From NCBI RefSeq assembly GCF_000474275.2, contig NZ_ATAE01000028.1:1-64000 (forward strand): a stretch of DNA of 64,000 bases, in the 5' to 3' direction. A program made the position numbers and the translations under genes. The notes below the pieces were generated by a model. The model saw nothing but the letters and a program-made list of their open reading frames with translations. It had not been told where the DNA came from and did no database searches. Positions 18,396 to 27,197 of this stretch are shown one piece after another. Positions within the stretch are counted from its first letter, which is position 1, and every line of letters starts with the position of its first letter. The DNA comes from Alkalihalophilus marmarensis DSM 21297. Its GTDB lineage: Bacteria; Bacillota; Bacilli; Bacillales; Bacillaceae_D.

Positions 18396-19268
18396 TTATG
18401 TCCATTCGTTTAAAATATCACTCATTTCTACCACTAATTTTGCTCCCTCTTTAATCAGTTGATTTGTGCCCTTTGATAACTGGCTGTCAATAGGACCAGG
18501 CACGGCAAATACATCACGATTTTGATCTAATGCTTGGTCGGCCGTAATAAGAGAGCCGCTTCTTTCTTTTGCTTCTATGACCAAAACTCCTTTTGATAAA
18601 CCACTAATTATGCGATTTCTTGCTGGAAATGTCCACTTTGCTGGAGGTTGATGCGGAGGATATTCGCTTATCACAAGCTGATGGGAAGCCATGTAAGTGA
18701 AAAGATTTTTACTCTCTTTTGGATAGAAGTGATGAAAGCCAGATCCTAACACAGCGATCGTATGTCCATTTTGGGAAATGGTCTGTTGATGAGCTGCCGT
18801 ATCGATGCCAAGAGCTAACCCGCTTACAATACATACGTTTTCCTTCACAAGCGGTTTCACTAGATTTGCAACAGCCCCAAGCCCCCTCTTTGTGGGCGTT
18901 CTTGAGCCTACTACTGCCAATTTCAACTTGATTTGCAAAAGACCTATATCCCCTTTGCAATAGAGCACCCAAGGAGGATCATATAATTCTTTCAGCTCTT
19001 TAGGGTAATCCGCATCAAAACGAGTTAACGTAGTAATTTGCGAGGCTGCTAGCTTGCTTACATATTCACTTGAGTTTACTTCCTTTAAATAGGTTACTAG
19101 TTTTACTGCTTTATCTGGCTTTAAATGGAGATGTTTTATAAAAAAGGCAGAGGGTGAGGTAAATGGTGTCAGAAGTTCTGAGTCATGATTGATCAGTGCG
19201 GCAATTTGTTTCCAAGACAAAAACATGCTGCTGTGCAGCACAATCAACCGTTCTCTAAATGTATTCAT
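18396..19268 (-). CDS. dprA: DNA processing protein DprA (Smf)
   Basis: DprA protects incoming single-stranded DNA and loads RecA during transformation. The 290-residue product has an N-terminal helical/SAM-like part and a Rossmann-like DprA core: VVGSRTPTKRG (about residues 120-130), SGLALGIDTAAHQQ, ISEYPPHQPP, FPARNRIISGLS and VFAVPGP. A recognisable C-terminal winged helix is absent or very short, as in the Bacillus protein. It follows the sucD terminator and precedes topA. Confidence 0.95.
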   Translation of the reverse strand: MNTFRERLIVLHSSMFLSWKQIAALINHDSELLTPFTSPSAFFIKHLHLKPDKAVKLVTYLKEVNSSEYVSKLAASQITTLTRFDADYPKELKELYDPPWVLYCKGDIGLLQIKLKLAVVGSRTPTKRGLGAVANLVKPLVKENVCIVSGLALGIDTAAHQQTISQNGHTIAVLGSGFHHFYPKESKNLFTYMASHQLVISEYPPHQPPAKWTFPARNRIISGLSKGVLVIEAKERSGSLITADQALDQNRDVFAVPGPIDSQLSKGTNQLIKEGAKLVVEMSDILNEWT

Positions 19269-19322
19269 TTATGAACACTTCCTTTTGTGGAGATGAGGGT
19301 AGTGGTGCGGGGTTAATAAGAT

Positions 19323-19354
19323 AAAAAAGCTCCTCAAATAAGAGGAGCTTTTTT
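19323..19354 (-). terminator. Terminator of sucCD
   Basis: A 13-bp stem (AAAAAAGCTCCTC / GAGGAGCTTTTTT) with a 6-nt loop and a T run on the minus strand lies directly after the sucD stop codon. Confidence 0.9.
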
Positions 19355-19356
19355 GA

Positions 19357-20271
19357 TTATTTTGCTACTTCATGAGTTGTACATTTTTCAAGCAAATCAT
19401 TTTCTTTAAGAGCTTTGATAAGTGTTTCACCCATAACAGAAGGTGTTTCAGCCACTTTTACGCCGCAGCTCTCAAGTGTTTTGATTTTCTCTGCTGCTGT
19501 TCCTTTACCACCAGAGATAATCGCACCAGCATGACCCATACGTTTTCCTGGAGGTGCTGTCTGACCGCCAATGAAACCAACTACCGGCTTCTTCATGTTA
19601 GCTTTAATCCACTCAGCAGCCTCTTCTTCCGCTGTACCGCCGATCTCACCGATCATGATCACAGCATATGTTTCAGGATCTTCGTTAAACAACTCTAATA
19701 CATCGATGAAGTTTGTTCCGTTAACCGGGTCTCCACCAATACCAACAGCTGTCGATTGACCGATACCATTCGTTGAAAGCTGGTGAACAGCTTCATACGT
19801 TAATGTACCAGAACGAGATACAACACCTACATGACCTTTTTTATGAATGTAGCCTGGCATAATTCCAATTTTACATTCTTCCGGTGTGATGACACCTGGG
19901 CAGTTTGGTCCAATAAGGCGAGTCTTCTTGCCTTCCATGTAACGTCTAACACTTACCATATCCATTACAGGAATGCCTTCAGTAATACAAATAGCTAAAT
20001 CTAATTCAGCGTCTACTGCTTCCATGATTGCATCTGCAGCGAATGCAGGTGGAACATAAATAACTGATGCGTTAGCTCCTGTAGCTTTAACAGCATCCTC
20101 TACTGTATCAAATACAGGGACACCTTCAACTTCTGTTCCGCCTTTACCAGGTGTTACACCACCAACAATTTGTGTACCGTACTCAATTGCTTGTTGTGTA
20201 TGGAATAAGCCAGTTGCGCCTGTAATTCCTTGTACAATGACTTTTGTATCTTTGTTAATAAGGATACTCAT
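19357..20271 (-). CDS. sucD: Succinyl-CoA synthetase alpha subunit
   Basis: With SucC this converts succinyl-CoA, ADP and phosphate to succinate, CoA and ATP in the citric acid cycle. The 304-residue product has the CoA-binding Rossmann motif [15 protein letters not shown] (about residues 15-29), IGPNCPGVI, and the phosphohistidine segment [14 protein letters not shown] (His about 247). It is separated from sucC by 98 bp and ends at a strong terminator. Confidence 0.98.
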   Translation of the reverse strand: MSILINKDTKVIVQGITGATGLFHTQQAIEYGTQIVGGVTPGKGGTEVEGVPVFDTVEDAVKATGANASVIYVPPAFAADAIMEAVDAELDLAICITEGIPVMDMVSVRRYMEGKKTRLIGPNCPGVITPEECKIGIMPGYIHKKGHVGVVSRSGTLTYEAVHQLSTNGIGQSTAVGIGGDPVNGTNFIDVLELFNEDPETYAVIMIGEIGGTAEEEAAEWIKANMKKPVVGFIGGQTAPPGKRMGHAGAIISGGKGTAAEKIKTLESCGVKVAETPSVMGETLIKALKENDLLEKCTTHEVAK

Positions 20272-20369
20272 TCTCTTTGTCCCGCCTTTCGTATTAACAA
20301 TTAAATTGAATCATTTATCTAAAGACATCTTTAACAAGAGTCTTTTAAGTTAGCATTTTAAACCAATTA

Positions 20370-21530
20370 TTACTTAACTAGAGATACAATCTTCTGTGCA
20401 CCATCAGCCATTGAATCTGCAGCAGTGATGTTCAGACCTGATTCGTTAAGAATCTGTTTACCAAGGTCTACGTTTGTACCTTCAAGACGAACAACTAGTG
20501 GAATTTCAAGACCTACTTCTTTTGTAGCTGCTACAACACCTTCTGCGATGATGTCACATTTCATGATTCCACCAAAGATATTAACGAAGATACCTTTAAC
20601 GTTTTCATCAGATAGGATAATCTTGAATGCTTCTGTAACTTTCTCTGCCGTAGCACCGCCGCCAACATCTAGGAAGTTAGCTGGGTCGCCGCTGTAATGC
20701 TTAATGATGTCCATTGTTGCCATAGCAAGTCCAGCACCATTAACCATACATCCAATGTTACCATCTAATGAAATGTAGCTTAGGTCATATTTAGAAGCTT
20801 CGATTTCTTTTTCATCTTCTTCTTCTAAATCACGATACTCAAGTACGTCTTTTTGACGGTATAGAGCATTTGAATCAAAGTTTAACTTCGCATCAAGCGC
20901 CATTACTTTTCCGTCTCCAGTTGTAACAAGCGGATTGATCTCAGCAATTGAGCAATCCTTTTCAGAGAATGCTTTATAAAGTCCCATCATAAATTTAACA
21001 GCTTGTCCTACAAGCTTTTTAGGGATATTAATGTTAAATGCTAGACGACGAGCTTGGAAGCCTTGTAAGCCTACAGCCGGGTCAATTACTTCTTTGAAGA
21101 TCTTCTCAGGAGTTGCTTCTGCAACCTCTTCGATTTCAGTACCGCCTTCTTCAGAAGCCATTAATACAACGCGGTTTGTCGCACGATCTAGAACTAAACC
21201 AACGTAATATTCATTTTTAATATCGCATCCTTCTTCGATAAGTAAGCGCTTTACTTCTTTACCTTCAGGACCTGTTTGGTGAGTAATAAGTGTTTTACCT
21301 AAAATCTCATCCGCATATGTACGAACCTCATCCAAGTTCTTAGCAACTTTTACACCGCCAGCTTTACCGCGGCCTCCTGCATGGATTTGAGCTTTTACAA
21401 CACAAACTTCTGTGCCTAATTCTTTTGCAGCCTCAACTGCTTCTTCTACTGAGAATGCGACTTTCCCATTAGGGACTGCAACTCCGTATTTACGAAGGAG
21501 TTCTTTACCTTGATACTCATGAATATTCAT
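20370..21530 (-). CDS. sucC: Succinyl-CoA synthetase beta subunit
   Basis: This is the ATP-grasp subunit that binds nucleotide. The 386-residue product starts [16 protein letters not shown] and has [16 protein letters not shown] (about residues 46-61), AEINPLV with metal ligands, and [18 protein letters not shown] followed by [10 protein letters not shown] in the C-terminal half. The normal family length is about 386. RBS AGGAGG lies upstream. It forms the sucCD operon and follows an AT-rich 300-bp spacer containing a terminator. Confidence 0.98.
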   Translation of the reverse strand: MNIHEYQGKELLRKYGVAVPNGKVAFSVEEAVEAAKELGTEVCVVKAQIHAGGRGKAGGVKVAKNLDEVRTYADEILGKTLITHQTGPEGKEVKRLLIEEGCDIKNEYYVGLVLDRATNRVVLMASEEGGTEIEEVAEATPEKIFKEVIDPAVGLQGFQARRLAFNINIPKKLVGQAVKFMMGLYKAFSEKDCSIAEINPLVTTGDGKVMALDAKLNFDSNALYRQKDVLEYRDLEEEDEKEIEASKYDLSYISLDGNIGCMVNGAGLAMATMDIIKHYSGDPANFLDVGGGATAEKVTEAFKIILSDENVKGIFVNIFGGIMKCDIIAEGVVAATKEVGLEIPLVVRLEGTNVDLGKQILNESGLNITAADSMADGAQKIVSLVK

Positions 21531-21780
21531 TCTCTCTCCAGCCTCCTATCAATTGCATATGATTTCAAGTCGCTCTTTCGTTTATACGTGGATGAACGAC
21601 AAATTCCTCTTCCATTTTAGCACTTTTTAAAATATTTTGGGAGAGAAAAGTGTAACCTCTTTCAAATTTCTTTTAATTCTAACTTTTTTAGAGTCTAATT
21701 CATACAATCAATTTTTACCATACCCTTGGTGTGACAAGGCTTTCTAGCTTTAACGTTAGAATTTATCAACGTTAAAATAA
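21531..21780. other. Intergenic region upstream of sucC
   Basis: About 250 bp without a gene. It contains a 9-bp inverted repeat TTTAACGTT / AACGTTAAA (21749-21757 and 21768-21776) and a copy of TTTCTAGCTTT (21741-21751) that is complementary to the arm of the neighbouring terminator. Several weak promoter-like hexamers are present on the minus strand (for example TAAAAT about 110 bp before sucC), but none has a convincing -35 partner. Confidence 0.5.
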
Positions 21781-21822
21781 AAATAAAAAAAGCTAGAAAT
21801 TCTGAGAGAATTTACTAGCTTT
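21781..21822 (-). terminator. Terminator of the SASP-like mini-gene
   Basis: A 15-bp stem with one bulged base (21789-21803 and 21807-21822, 3-nt loop) is followed on the minus strand by a long T-rich tract (21781-21790), starting 9 nt after the stop codon of the small ORF. Confidence 0.88.
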
Positions 21823-21830
21823 TCATTTTA

Positions 21831-22004
21831 CTATTCGCATTTTTCTTTGTTTTGAGCTTTTTGCATGACTGACTTTGTCATATCTTTTGCTTTTGCATCT
21901 TGTTCTTGAATAGAGTGATGAACTCCAAATTCTTGAGCATATTCCTCTTTATATTGATTCATAAACGAATCAAGTTCAGGAACATTTAATTTGTTCGGTT
22001 TCAT
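21831..22004 (-). CDS. Small SASP-like protein (57 aa, putative forespore gene)
   Basis: This ORF encodes a highly charged 57-residue protein with no membrane segment. RBS GGGAGGT lies 7-8 nt before ATG 22004, and a strong terminator follows the stop, so it is a complete small transcription unit. The N-terminal half (NKLNVPELD... YKEEYAQEFGV) resembles the start of alpha/beta-type small acid-soluble spore proteins (NKLVVPGAEQALDQ..KYEIAQEFGV). The later [21 protein letters not shown] DNA-binding signature is not conserved (QEQDAKAKDMTKSVMQKAQ). A sigma-G-like promoter lies upstream. Function is inferred; a divergent SASP or minor spore protein is the best guess. Confidence 0.7.
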   Translation of the reverse strand: MKPNKLNVPELDSFMNQYKEEYAQEFGVHHSIQEQDAKAKDMTKSVMQKAQNKEKCE

Positions 22005-22049
22005 AATTCATACCTCCCGCTTAAAGATCACCTGATTAGGTGTGTGGAT

Positions 22050-22079
22050 TAGTATGTCCTTAATGTCCCGATGCTATGA
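22050..22079 (-). promoter_or_regulatory. Sigma-G-like (forespore) promoter
   Basis: On the minus strand TCATA (22075-22079) and CATACTA (22050-22056) are separated by 18 nt. This resembles the sigma-G pattern as I recall it (GHATR, 18 nt, CATWHTA), with only the first -35 base off. The predicted transcript start is about 40 nt before the ATG of the SASP-like ORF, with the RBS in between. Confidence 0.5.
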
Positions 22080-22111
22080 CTTGTTCAAATATAAATGGTT
22101 CGATTGCATTT

Positions 22112-22387
22112 CTAGCTTCTTGCAGAGTTTTTATCAACTCTGTATATAAAGGCAAATACTTCTGCTACCGCTTCATAAAGTTCCGGGGGGATCGATTGAT
22201 TAATGTTTAGTTGGCTTAATAATTCAACTAAAGAGGCATCTTCTTGAATCGGGATATGATGATTTTTTGCTTTTTCAATGATCTCTTCTGCAAGGATGCC
22301 CTTCCCTTTAGCAATCACTTCAGGTGAATCCTGCTTCGCCGCATCATACCGTAATGCTACTGCTTGCTTTTTCATCTCGTTATTCAT
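22112..22387 (-). CDS. ylqH: FlhB C-terminal-like protein (YlqH/FhlB)
   Basis: This 91-residue cytoplasmic protein resembles the C-terminal cytoplasmic part of the export-gate protein FlhB after its autocleavage. KQAVALRYDAAKQDSPEVIAKGKG aligns with the FlhB 'hYAVALkYd...aP.v.akG.g' stretch, and LVELLSQLNINQSIPPELYEAVAEVFAFIY matches the FlhB end. The NPTH cleavage motif and all membrane helices are missing. It overlaps ylqG by 4 nt, so the two are coupled. A role in modulating secretion specificity is inferred. Confidence 0.85.
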   Translation of the reverse strand: MNNEMKKQAVALRYDAAKQDSPEVIAKGKGILAEEIIEKAKNHHIPIQEDASLVELLSQLNINQSIPPELYEAVAEVFAFIYRVDKNSARS

Positions 22388-24138
22388 ATCCGAATATCCA
22401 CTCCCTGGTAATCAACGCGTTGTTTATAGGCAGACTCATGATGCGATTGAACCTTATTATGGCTGTATTCATTCATATTTTTCCAAATTAGGGTAGTGAG
22501 CTTATAATCAAATCCATCTAATGCATCATGTAAAGTCGGCAGTAATAGATCAATGAGTCTGCTCGGTTTATCCCCCTCATTAAATACGGTAAGTGAAATG
22601 ACTCTGTTTTGTATTTGCATATCCACGATAAGTTCTCCAAGTGTTTCTAACTCTAAATAAAATAGAATTCGGCAATGATTTGGGTCTAGACTGCCGTCTT
22701 CCTGCCGCCTTGCCTCCCATTGCAGTGTTACATCTGTTTGGTAAGAACCTAAGACAAGCGGTAATTGCATAAGCACTTGTTGAAGGGGGCCTTGCTGCTC
22801 TTGAGCCATTAATTGACTGCCTGTTATACGCTGAATCATTTCTGTTACTTTCTCTCTTACCGGCTGGGGCAAACTTTGTTCTAGCTGCATGAGCATTCCT
22901 TTTAGACGTTCTTGATGGCTTTGTTCATTTACATTCGTTTGTTGAATATGCCTAGCTATTTCGTTTTCATAATGCAAGCCAAGTAATGCTGCCACATTTT
23001 GGAGGTGAGAACCAAATCCGCTTTTCGTATCGGTTATGGCAGGTGATACGGAATGATATAAGGCAGACTGCAGCATCGATCGCTCATTCGCTGGCAGCTG
23101 CTGACTGACTAAGTGCCTTAGTCCACCTTCTATATCAAGCGCCTTCTGAGATCCTTTTAACCGTTGGAACAATAACTCCAGGCTGCCATTTTCCCCTTGC
23201 GGCAAATTGCTTAAGGAGCCTAAGATATGCTGCATTGCTTCTCTCGGCTGCATTTGGACAACTTGGTTGGTCAAATGAGGCGGCAAAAGCGGTCGAACCT
23301 CACTGCTTGTTTGCTGCTGATTAAGCACAACCTGATGAAAGCGATGGATAAAGCCGTCTATCGTTTCTTTTGTGTCACTTAAGCCTAGCCTTGTTAAAAG
23401 CATCTTAGCAGCCTCGCTTTGTTCAGCTGTTGCAGAGGGGTGGACTAGCTGCTGAAGCAAGTGTAGGACTGGCTGCTTCGTTTGGCCGAATTCGGTTTGG
23501 GCATTAAATTGCTTTAAGGCTGACACTAATTTTTCAATCGACGGATGAGAGGCATATTCTGCACTCTGCGCAAGCTGTATAACTTGCTGTATCTGCTGAT
23601 TCACACCCGTTTCTTTTTGAAATGCTTGTACTGCCCTCACTGCTTCTTCTGATAACGGTAGGTTCTTTTGAATGAGGAGGTGTACTAAATCTACTGTTTG
23701 ACGATCGTACTTATTTAAAGTCGTCAACAATTGCGCAGCTTCTTTTAATGCATGCTTTGGTAGAGCCAGCTGCTTGACAGCTAACTGGTCCAAAAGAGCA
23801 TTTATCGCAGTATTTTGAGGCAGACCCAGCTGCCTAATCAATTGTTCATTTACTGGAGGCGGTGACCCTGGGCCTGTTCTCCCTTGATTGTCAATCACTT
23901 TTAACTTTGGCAGACCGCTTCCTTCCTGTACTTCAAACCAATACCTTCCCCCAGCTGTTAATGCAGCTTCAAGCCTTGCTGTCACTTGCATCCCATTAAT
24001 CGAAAGAGAAGCTAGGTGATTAGGAAACAACTTCATAATCTTTCCTTGAAATATGTGACCAGGCACAAACGTGAGGGGAGTCCGCTTTTTTGCACCTGCT
24101 GTCGTCACTTCTTGATTACTACTGGTCGTATGTATCAT
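22384..24138 (-). CDS. ylqG: YlqG, FliK-like hypothetical protein
   Basis: This 584-residue Gln/Leu-rich protein corresponds by position to B. subtilis YlqG between rnhB and ylqH. The long middle part has no recognisable domain. The C-terminal about 100 residues (LETLGELIVDMQIQNRVISL ... LIDLLLPTLHDALDGFDYKL) look like the hook-length-control FliK C-terminal fold, in which a layered beta segment is followed by a helix. Together with the FlhB-like YlqH this suggests a second FliK/FlhB-type pair outside the flagellar operon. The FliK link is inference from pattern only. Confidence 0.7.
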   Translation of the reverse strand: MIHTTSSNQEVTTAGAKKRTPLTFVPGHIFQGKIMKLFPNHLASLSINGMQVTARLEAALTAGGRYWFEVQEGSGLPKLKVIDNQGRTGPGSPPPVNEQLIRQLGLPQNTAINALLDQLAVKQLALPKHALKEAAQLLTTLNKYDRQTVDLVHLLIQKNLPLSEEAVRAVQAFQKETGVNQQIQQVIQLAQSAEYASHPSIEKLVSALKQFNAQTEFGQTKQPVLHLLQQLVHPSATAEQSEAAKMLLTRLGLSDTKETIDGFIHRFHQVVLNQQQTSSEVRPLLPPHLTNQVVQMQPREAMQHILGSLSNLPQGENGSLELLFQRLKGSQKALDIEGGLRHLVSQQLPANERSMLQSALYHSVSPAITDTKSGFGSHLQNVAALLGLHYENEIARHIQQTNVNEQSHQERLKGMLMQLEQSLPQPVREKVTEMIQRITGSQLMAQEQQGPLQQVLMQLPLVLGSYQTDVTLQWEARRQEDGSLDPNHCRILFYLELETLGELIVDMQIQNRVISLTVFNEGDKPSRLIDLLLPTLHDALDGFDYKLTTLIWKNMNEYSHNKVQSHHESAYKQRVDYQGVDIRI

Positions 24139-24162
24139 TTTTCTTCTCCCCTCGCCTGATAG

Positions 24163-24945
24163 CTACGTGCTTTGTTTAATTAAACAGTCAGCTACTGGCT
24201 TAAATGATTTTCTGTGTTCTTTTGTGATGCCTAATGTGTTCATCGCTTTTAAATGCACTTCGGTGCCATAGCCTACATGTTTGGCAAAGCCGTAACCAGG
24301 ATACACCTTCTCAAGTTCCGCCATATACTCATCCCTTGCTACTTTTGCAAGAACAGAACTCGCTGCAATTGTTAAGCTTTTTTGGTCACCTTTAATCAAT
24401 GATTCTTGGGGAAGAGAGTTAGCTAGTTTCATCGCATCAAGCAGCAAGTAATCTGGTTGAATGTCTAAATTATTGACTGCCCTTTGCATAGCAAGCTTGG
24501 TTGCCTCGTAAATATTTACTCGATCAATTTCATCTGCATCTACAAAAACAACCGAATAAGCTAAGGCTTGTTTCTTTATTTCTTCAACAAAAAACTCTCT
24601 TATTTCTTTAGATAGCTTTTTAGAATCTGTTAATCCTGGTAAAGACGCATCCTTCGGTAGAATAACTGCTGCGGCTGTTACAGGTCCTGCAAGCGGTCCG
24701 CGTCCTACCTCATCTAGTCCTGCTACATAGTTATAACCATTCCGCCAAGCCTCTCGTTCATACATGAGCATGGTTTCATGCATTTGCATTCGTTCAGCTT
24801 CTAACGCTTTTTGTTTTTCATATTTACCAAGGAGACGCTGAACTCCTTTACGTTCATCATGCTTAAGTTGATCAATCCATTCCTCACTTACTTCCATTTC
24901 ATTAAACAATGTTGCTTCAATCTCTTTAATTGCTAACCGTTTCAT
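24163..24945 (-). CDS. rnhB: Ribonuclease HII
   Basis: RNase HII removes misincorporated ribonucleotides and RNA from RNA-DNA hybrids. The 260-residue product has an N-terminal helical extension typical of Bacillus RnhB, then the catalytic core AGLDEVGRGPLAGPV (about residues 77-91; Asp and Glu metal ligands), LTDSKKLS, DYLLLDAMKL and KGDQKSLTIAASSVLAKVARD. ATG 24945 aligns with the B. subtilis start and follows AGGGGAG; an ATG at 24993 would add 16 residues and cannot be excluded. Confidence 0.96.
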   Translation of the reverse strand: MKRLAIKEIEATLFNEMEVSEEWIDQLKHDERKGVQRLLGKYEKQKALEAERMQMHETMLMYEREAWRNGYNYVAGLDEVGRGPLAGPVTAAAVILPKDASLPGLTDSKKLSKEIREFFVEEIKKQALAYSVVFVDADEIDRVNIYEATKLAMQRAVNNLDIQPDYLLLDAMKLANSLPQESLIKGDQKSLTIAASSVLAKVARDEYMAELEKVYPGYGFAKHVGYGTEVHLKAMNTLGITKEHRKSFKPVADCLIKQST

Positions 24946-25090
24946 ATTCTCCCCTATCTTTCTCTTACCCTTTTTATCGGTGCTATGGTCCATTTTTTTA
25001 TAACCTTTTTATCGTACTAGAGATCATTTTTCATTACTAGGCTAAACTGGCAATTGCTTTAATTATCCATAACACAAATTGCCGGGACTG

Positions 25091-25130
25091 AAAAAAAGCC
25101 GCAGAAGACTTTTTATCGTCTCCACGGCTT
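25091..25130 (-). terminator. Terminator after rbgA
   Basis: An interrupted stem (AAGCCG..GAGAC / GTCT..CGGCTT) followed by seven T on the minus strand overlaps the rbgA stop codon. It separates lepB-rbgA from rnhB. Confidence 0.8.
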
Positions 25131-25995
25131 ATACAGTATGCGGCGGCTGCTCGAGTGTAACTTGTCCGAGCGTGCCTGAACGTAGTTCTCTTAAGATAAT
25201 CTCAGCGGCTTTATCATAATCAATATACCCGCCAGGAAGCAGACAGCCTCGTTTTTTACCAATCGCATCAAATAAAGCAAGCCCTTCCTCCGGTACTTCC
25301 TCTAGCTTATACCTTTCCGCAATCCGTTCTGGGTAGTGGTCTTTCATATAGTTTAGTACAAAGAGGGCAATATCTTGAAAATCTAATAACTCATCTTTTA
25401 TGGCACCTGTTGCAGCTAATCTGTATCCAATCACTTGATCTTCAAATTTAGGCCATAATATACCTGGAGTATCTAATAGTTCTAGTTCATCATTTCCTAC
25501 CTTAATCCATTGCTGCTTCTTAGTTACGCCAGGTCGATCTCCCACCTTAGCAATTTTCTTTGAAGCAAGACGGTTAATGAGTGTGGATTTCCCAACATTC
25601 GGGATTCCGAGAATCATTCCGCGAATCGCCCGCGGCTTCATACCCTTAGATTTCCACTTTTCGATCAAGGGGCTTGCAAGCTTTCGGCATGCACCGCTGA
25701 TTTTTTCTACCCCTTTTCCTGTTTGGGCATTAATAGCAAGAACGGTAGCACCCTTTTCTTCAAAATATCCAGCCCACTTTTTTGTCATATGAGGATCTGC
25801 TAAATCCGCTTTGTTTAATAAAACAAGACGCGGCTTCTGCCCGACAATTTCATCCATCATCGGATTTCTCGAAGACAGAGGCAGCCTTGCATCCACTAAT
25901 TCAATGACAACATCAATTAATTTAAGTTTTTCAGTTACTTCTCTTCTCGCTTTGGCCATATGACCAGGAAACCATTGTATTGCCAACATATTCAC
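25129..25995 (-). CDS. rbgA: Ribosome biogenesis GTPase RbgA (YlqF)
   Basis: RbgA drives late assembly of the 50S subunit. The 288-residue product has the circularly permuted GTPase order: G4 LNKADLAD (about residues 60-67), then G1 [14 protein letters not shown] (about 130-143), then G3 [10 protein letters not shown]. It opens with the family motif [14 protein letters not shown] and has a C-terminal ANTAR-like helical domain. It starts 1 nt from the lepB stop, so the pair is coupled. Confidence 0.98.
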   Translation of the reverse strand: MNMLAIQWFPGHMAKARREVTEKLKLIDVVIELVDARLPLSSRNPMMDEIVGQKPRLVLLNKADLADPHMTKKWAGYFEEKGATVLAINAQTGKGVEKISGACRKLASPLIEKWKSKGMKPRAIRGMILGIPNVGKSTLINRLASKKIAKVGDRPGVTKKQQWIKVGNDELELLDTPGILWPKFEDQVIGYRLAATGAIKDELLDFQDIALFVLNYMKDHYPERIAERYKLEEVPEEGLALFDAIGKKRGCLLPGGYIDYDKAAEIILRELRSGTLGQVTLEQPPHTV

Positions 25996-26547
25996 CTACT
26001 CTACAAATCCAATATTAGCAAATGGCCAAAAAACAACATTTGCTTTCCCTATTACTTCATCTTTGTGAATCGAACCTATATCCCTTGAATCTAAACTGTT
26101 ATGTCTATTATCCCCAAGAACGAATAAATGATCATCCGGCACGACATGTCCGCCAATGACTTCTGACAACTCAAAATCTCTTGTGACAAATTCAGGGCCG
26201 TATGCAGCTTTCAGGTCATCTAAGTAAGGTTCATCTAAGACCTCTCCGTTGACGTACAGCTGGTCATCCCGATACTCAATATGATCTCCAGGAAGTCCGA
26301 TTATTCTTTTGATATAATCTTTTCCGCCTGGTGCATGGAAGACAATAATGTCAAATCTTTTAGGCTCAGAGACCACATAACCGATCTTGTTTACAATCAT
26401 CCGATCGCTATGTTCTAATGTAGGCATCATCGATTGACCATCGACTACAATGGGAGCAAACAAAAAATAACGGATAGTAAATGCGACAAGAACCGCAATG
26501 ACTACAGCTTTAATCCACTCCATAGAATTCGACTTGCTACTTTCCAT
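25996..26547 (-). CDS. lepB: Type I signal peptidase
   Basis: This enzyme cleaves Sec/Tat signal peptides outside the membrane. The 183-residue, single-anchor (about residues 10-28, WIKAVVIAVLVAFTIRYFLF) Gram-positive type has box B SMMPTLEHSDRMIVNK with the nucleophile Ser, box D DYIKRIIGLPGD with the general-base Lys, and box E GDNRHNSLDSR. ATG 26547 follows a G-rich RBS; the longer frame from 26574 lacks one. B. subtilis keeps its sip genes elsewhere, but a lepB between rplS and rbgA is usual in several other bacilli (recalled). Confidence 0.96.
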   Translation of the reverse strand: MESSKSNSMEWIKAVVIAVLVAFTIRYFLFAPIVVDGQSMMPTLEHSDRMIVNKIGYVVSEPKRFDIIVFHAPGGKDYIKRIIGLPGDHIEYRDDQLYVNGEVLDEPYLDDLKAAYGPEFVTRDFELSEVIGGHVVPDDHLFVLGDNRHNSLDSRDIGSIHKDEVIGKANVVFWPFANIGFVE

Positions 26548-26618
26548 TTTTCCGCCCCCAATAATTTGAATCACTTCTCTATTTTATATTAAACGTTCTC
26601 TATATGTATCATTTCTTT

Positions 26619-26627
26619 ATTTTAGCA
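26619..26627 (-). promoter_or_regulatory. Extended -10 promoter of lepB-rbgA (candidate)
   Basis: On the minus strand TGCTAAAAT (TGn plus TAAAAT) lies about 75 bp before the lepB ATG and after the rplS terminator. No good -35 is present, which is tolerated for extended -10 promoters. Confidence 0.4.
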
Positions 26628-26660
26628 TAGGTTTAATCGACGTACATACTTTTTCCAATT

Positions 26661-26693
26661 TAAAAGAAGGAGCTTAGTTCCCTAAGCTCCTTC
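26661..26693 (-). terminator. Terminator of the ylqD-rimM-trmD-rplS unit
   Basis: A perfect 12-bp stem (GAAGGAGCTTAG / CTAAGCTCCTTC) with a 4-nt loop is followed by TTTT on the minus strand, 10 nt after the rplS stop. Confidence 0.9.
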
Positions 26694-26702
26694 TCTCGTT
26701 TC

Positions 26703-27047
26703 TTATCGGATTTCTTTAATACGAGCCGCTTTACCACGTAATGCACGTAGATAGTAAAGTTTCGCACGACGTACTTTACCGCGACGTTTCACGTCAATCT
26801 TAGCGATTTTCGGTGAATGTAATGGGAATGTACGCTCAACACCAACACCGTAAGACACTTTACGAACTGTGAATGTTTCGCTAACTCCAGTACCGCGACG
26901 CTTAATCACGACACCTTCGAATTTTTGAATACGCTCACGAGTACCCTCAACAACTTTAACGTCGATAACTAAAGTGTCACCAGGACGGAAAGCCGGAAGA
27001 TCTGTACGTAATTGCTCACTTGTGATTTCACGAATAAGGTTGTTCAT
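26703..27047 (-). CDS. rplS: 50S ribosomal protein L19
   Basis: L19 sits at the 30S-50S interface. The 114-residue product has the typical [25 protein letters not shown] and the basic C-terminus [27 protein letters not shown]. It has its own promoter and a structured leader, and ends at a strong terminator. Confidence 0.99.
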   Translation of the reverse strand: MNNLIREITSEQLRTDLPAFRPGDTLVIDVKVVEGTRERIQKFEGVVIKRRGTGVSETFTVRKVSYGVGVERTFPLHSPKIAKIDVKRRGKVRRAKLYYLRALRGKAARIKEIR

Positions 27048-27071
27048 CGTATAATTCCACTCCTTCCATAC

Positions 27072-27128
27072 AGATGCTCTTATCAGAATTTCCTGCAGCG
27101 GAACATCGTAATCACTGGCCTAAGCCAC
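27072..27128 (-). promoter_or_regulatory. L19 leader RNA element (putative autoregulatory site)
   Basis: The 5' leader of rplS contains the arrangement GTGGCTTAGGCCAGTGATTAC, then GATG-TTCC-GCTGCA-GGAA...GCATC, in which TTCC/GGAA forms a small hairpin inside a GATG/CATC stem. This fits the ribosomal L19 leader described in low-GC Firmicutes, where L19 is thought to bind its own mRNA. It is recognised by pattern and position only. Confidence 0.55.
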
Positions 27129-27135
27129 AAAGAAT

Positions 27136-27164
27136 ATAATATCATACAGAAAATAAATATACAA
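27136..27164 (-). promoter_or_regulatory. Promoter of rplS
   Basis: On the minus strand TTGTAT (27159-27164) and TATTAT (27136-27141) are separated by 17 nt, just upstream of the L19 leader. Confidence 0.5.
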
Positions 27165-27197
27165 GCATTTCATTATAAATCAACGAAACTTTTACCG

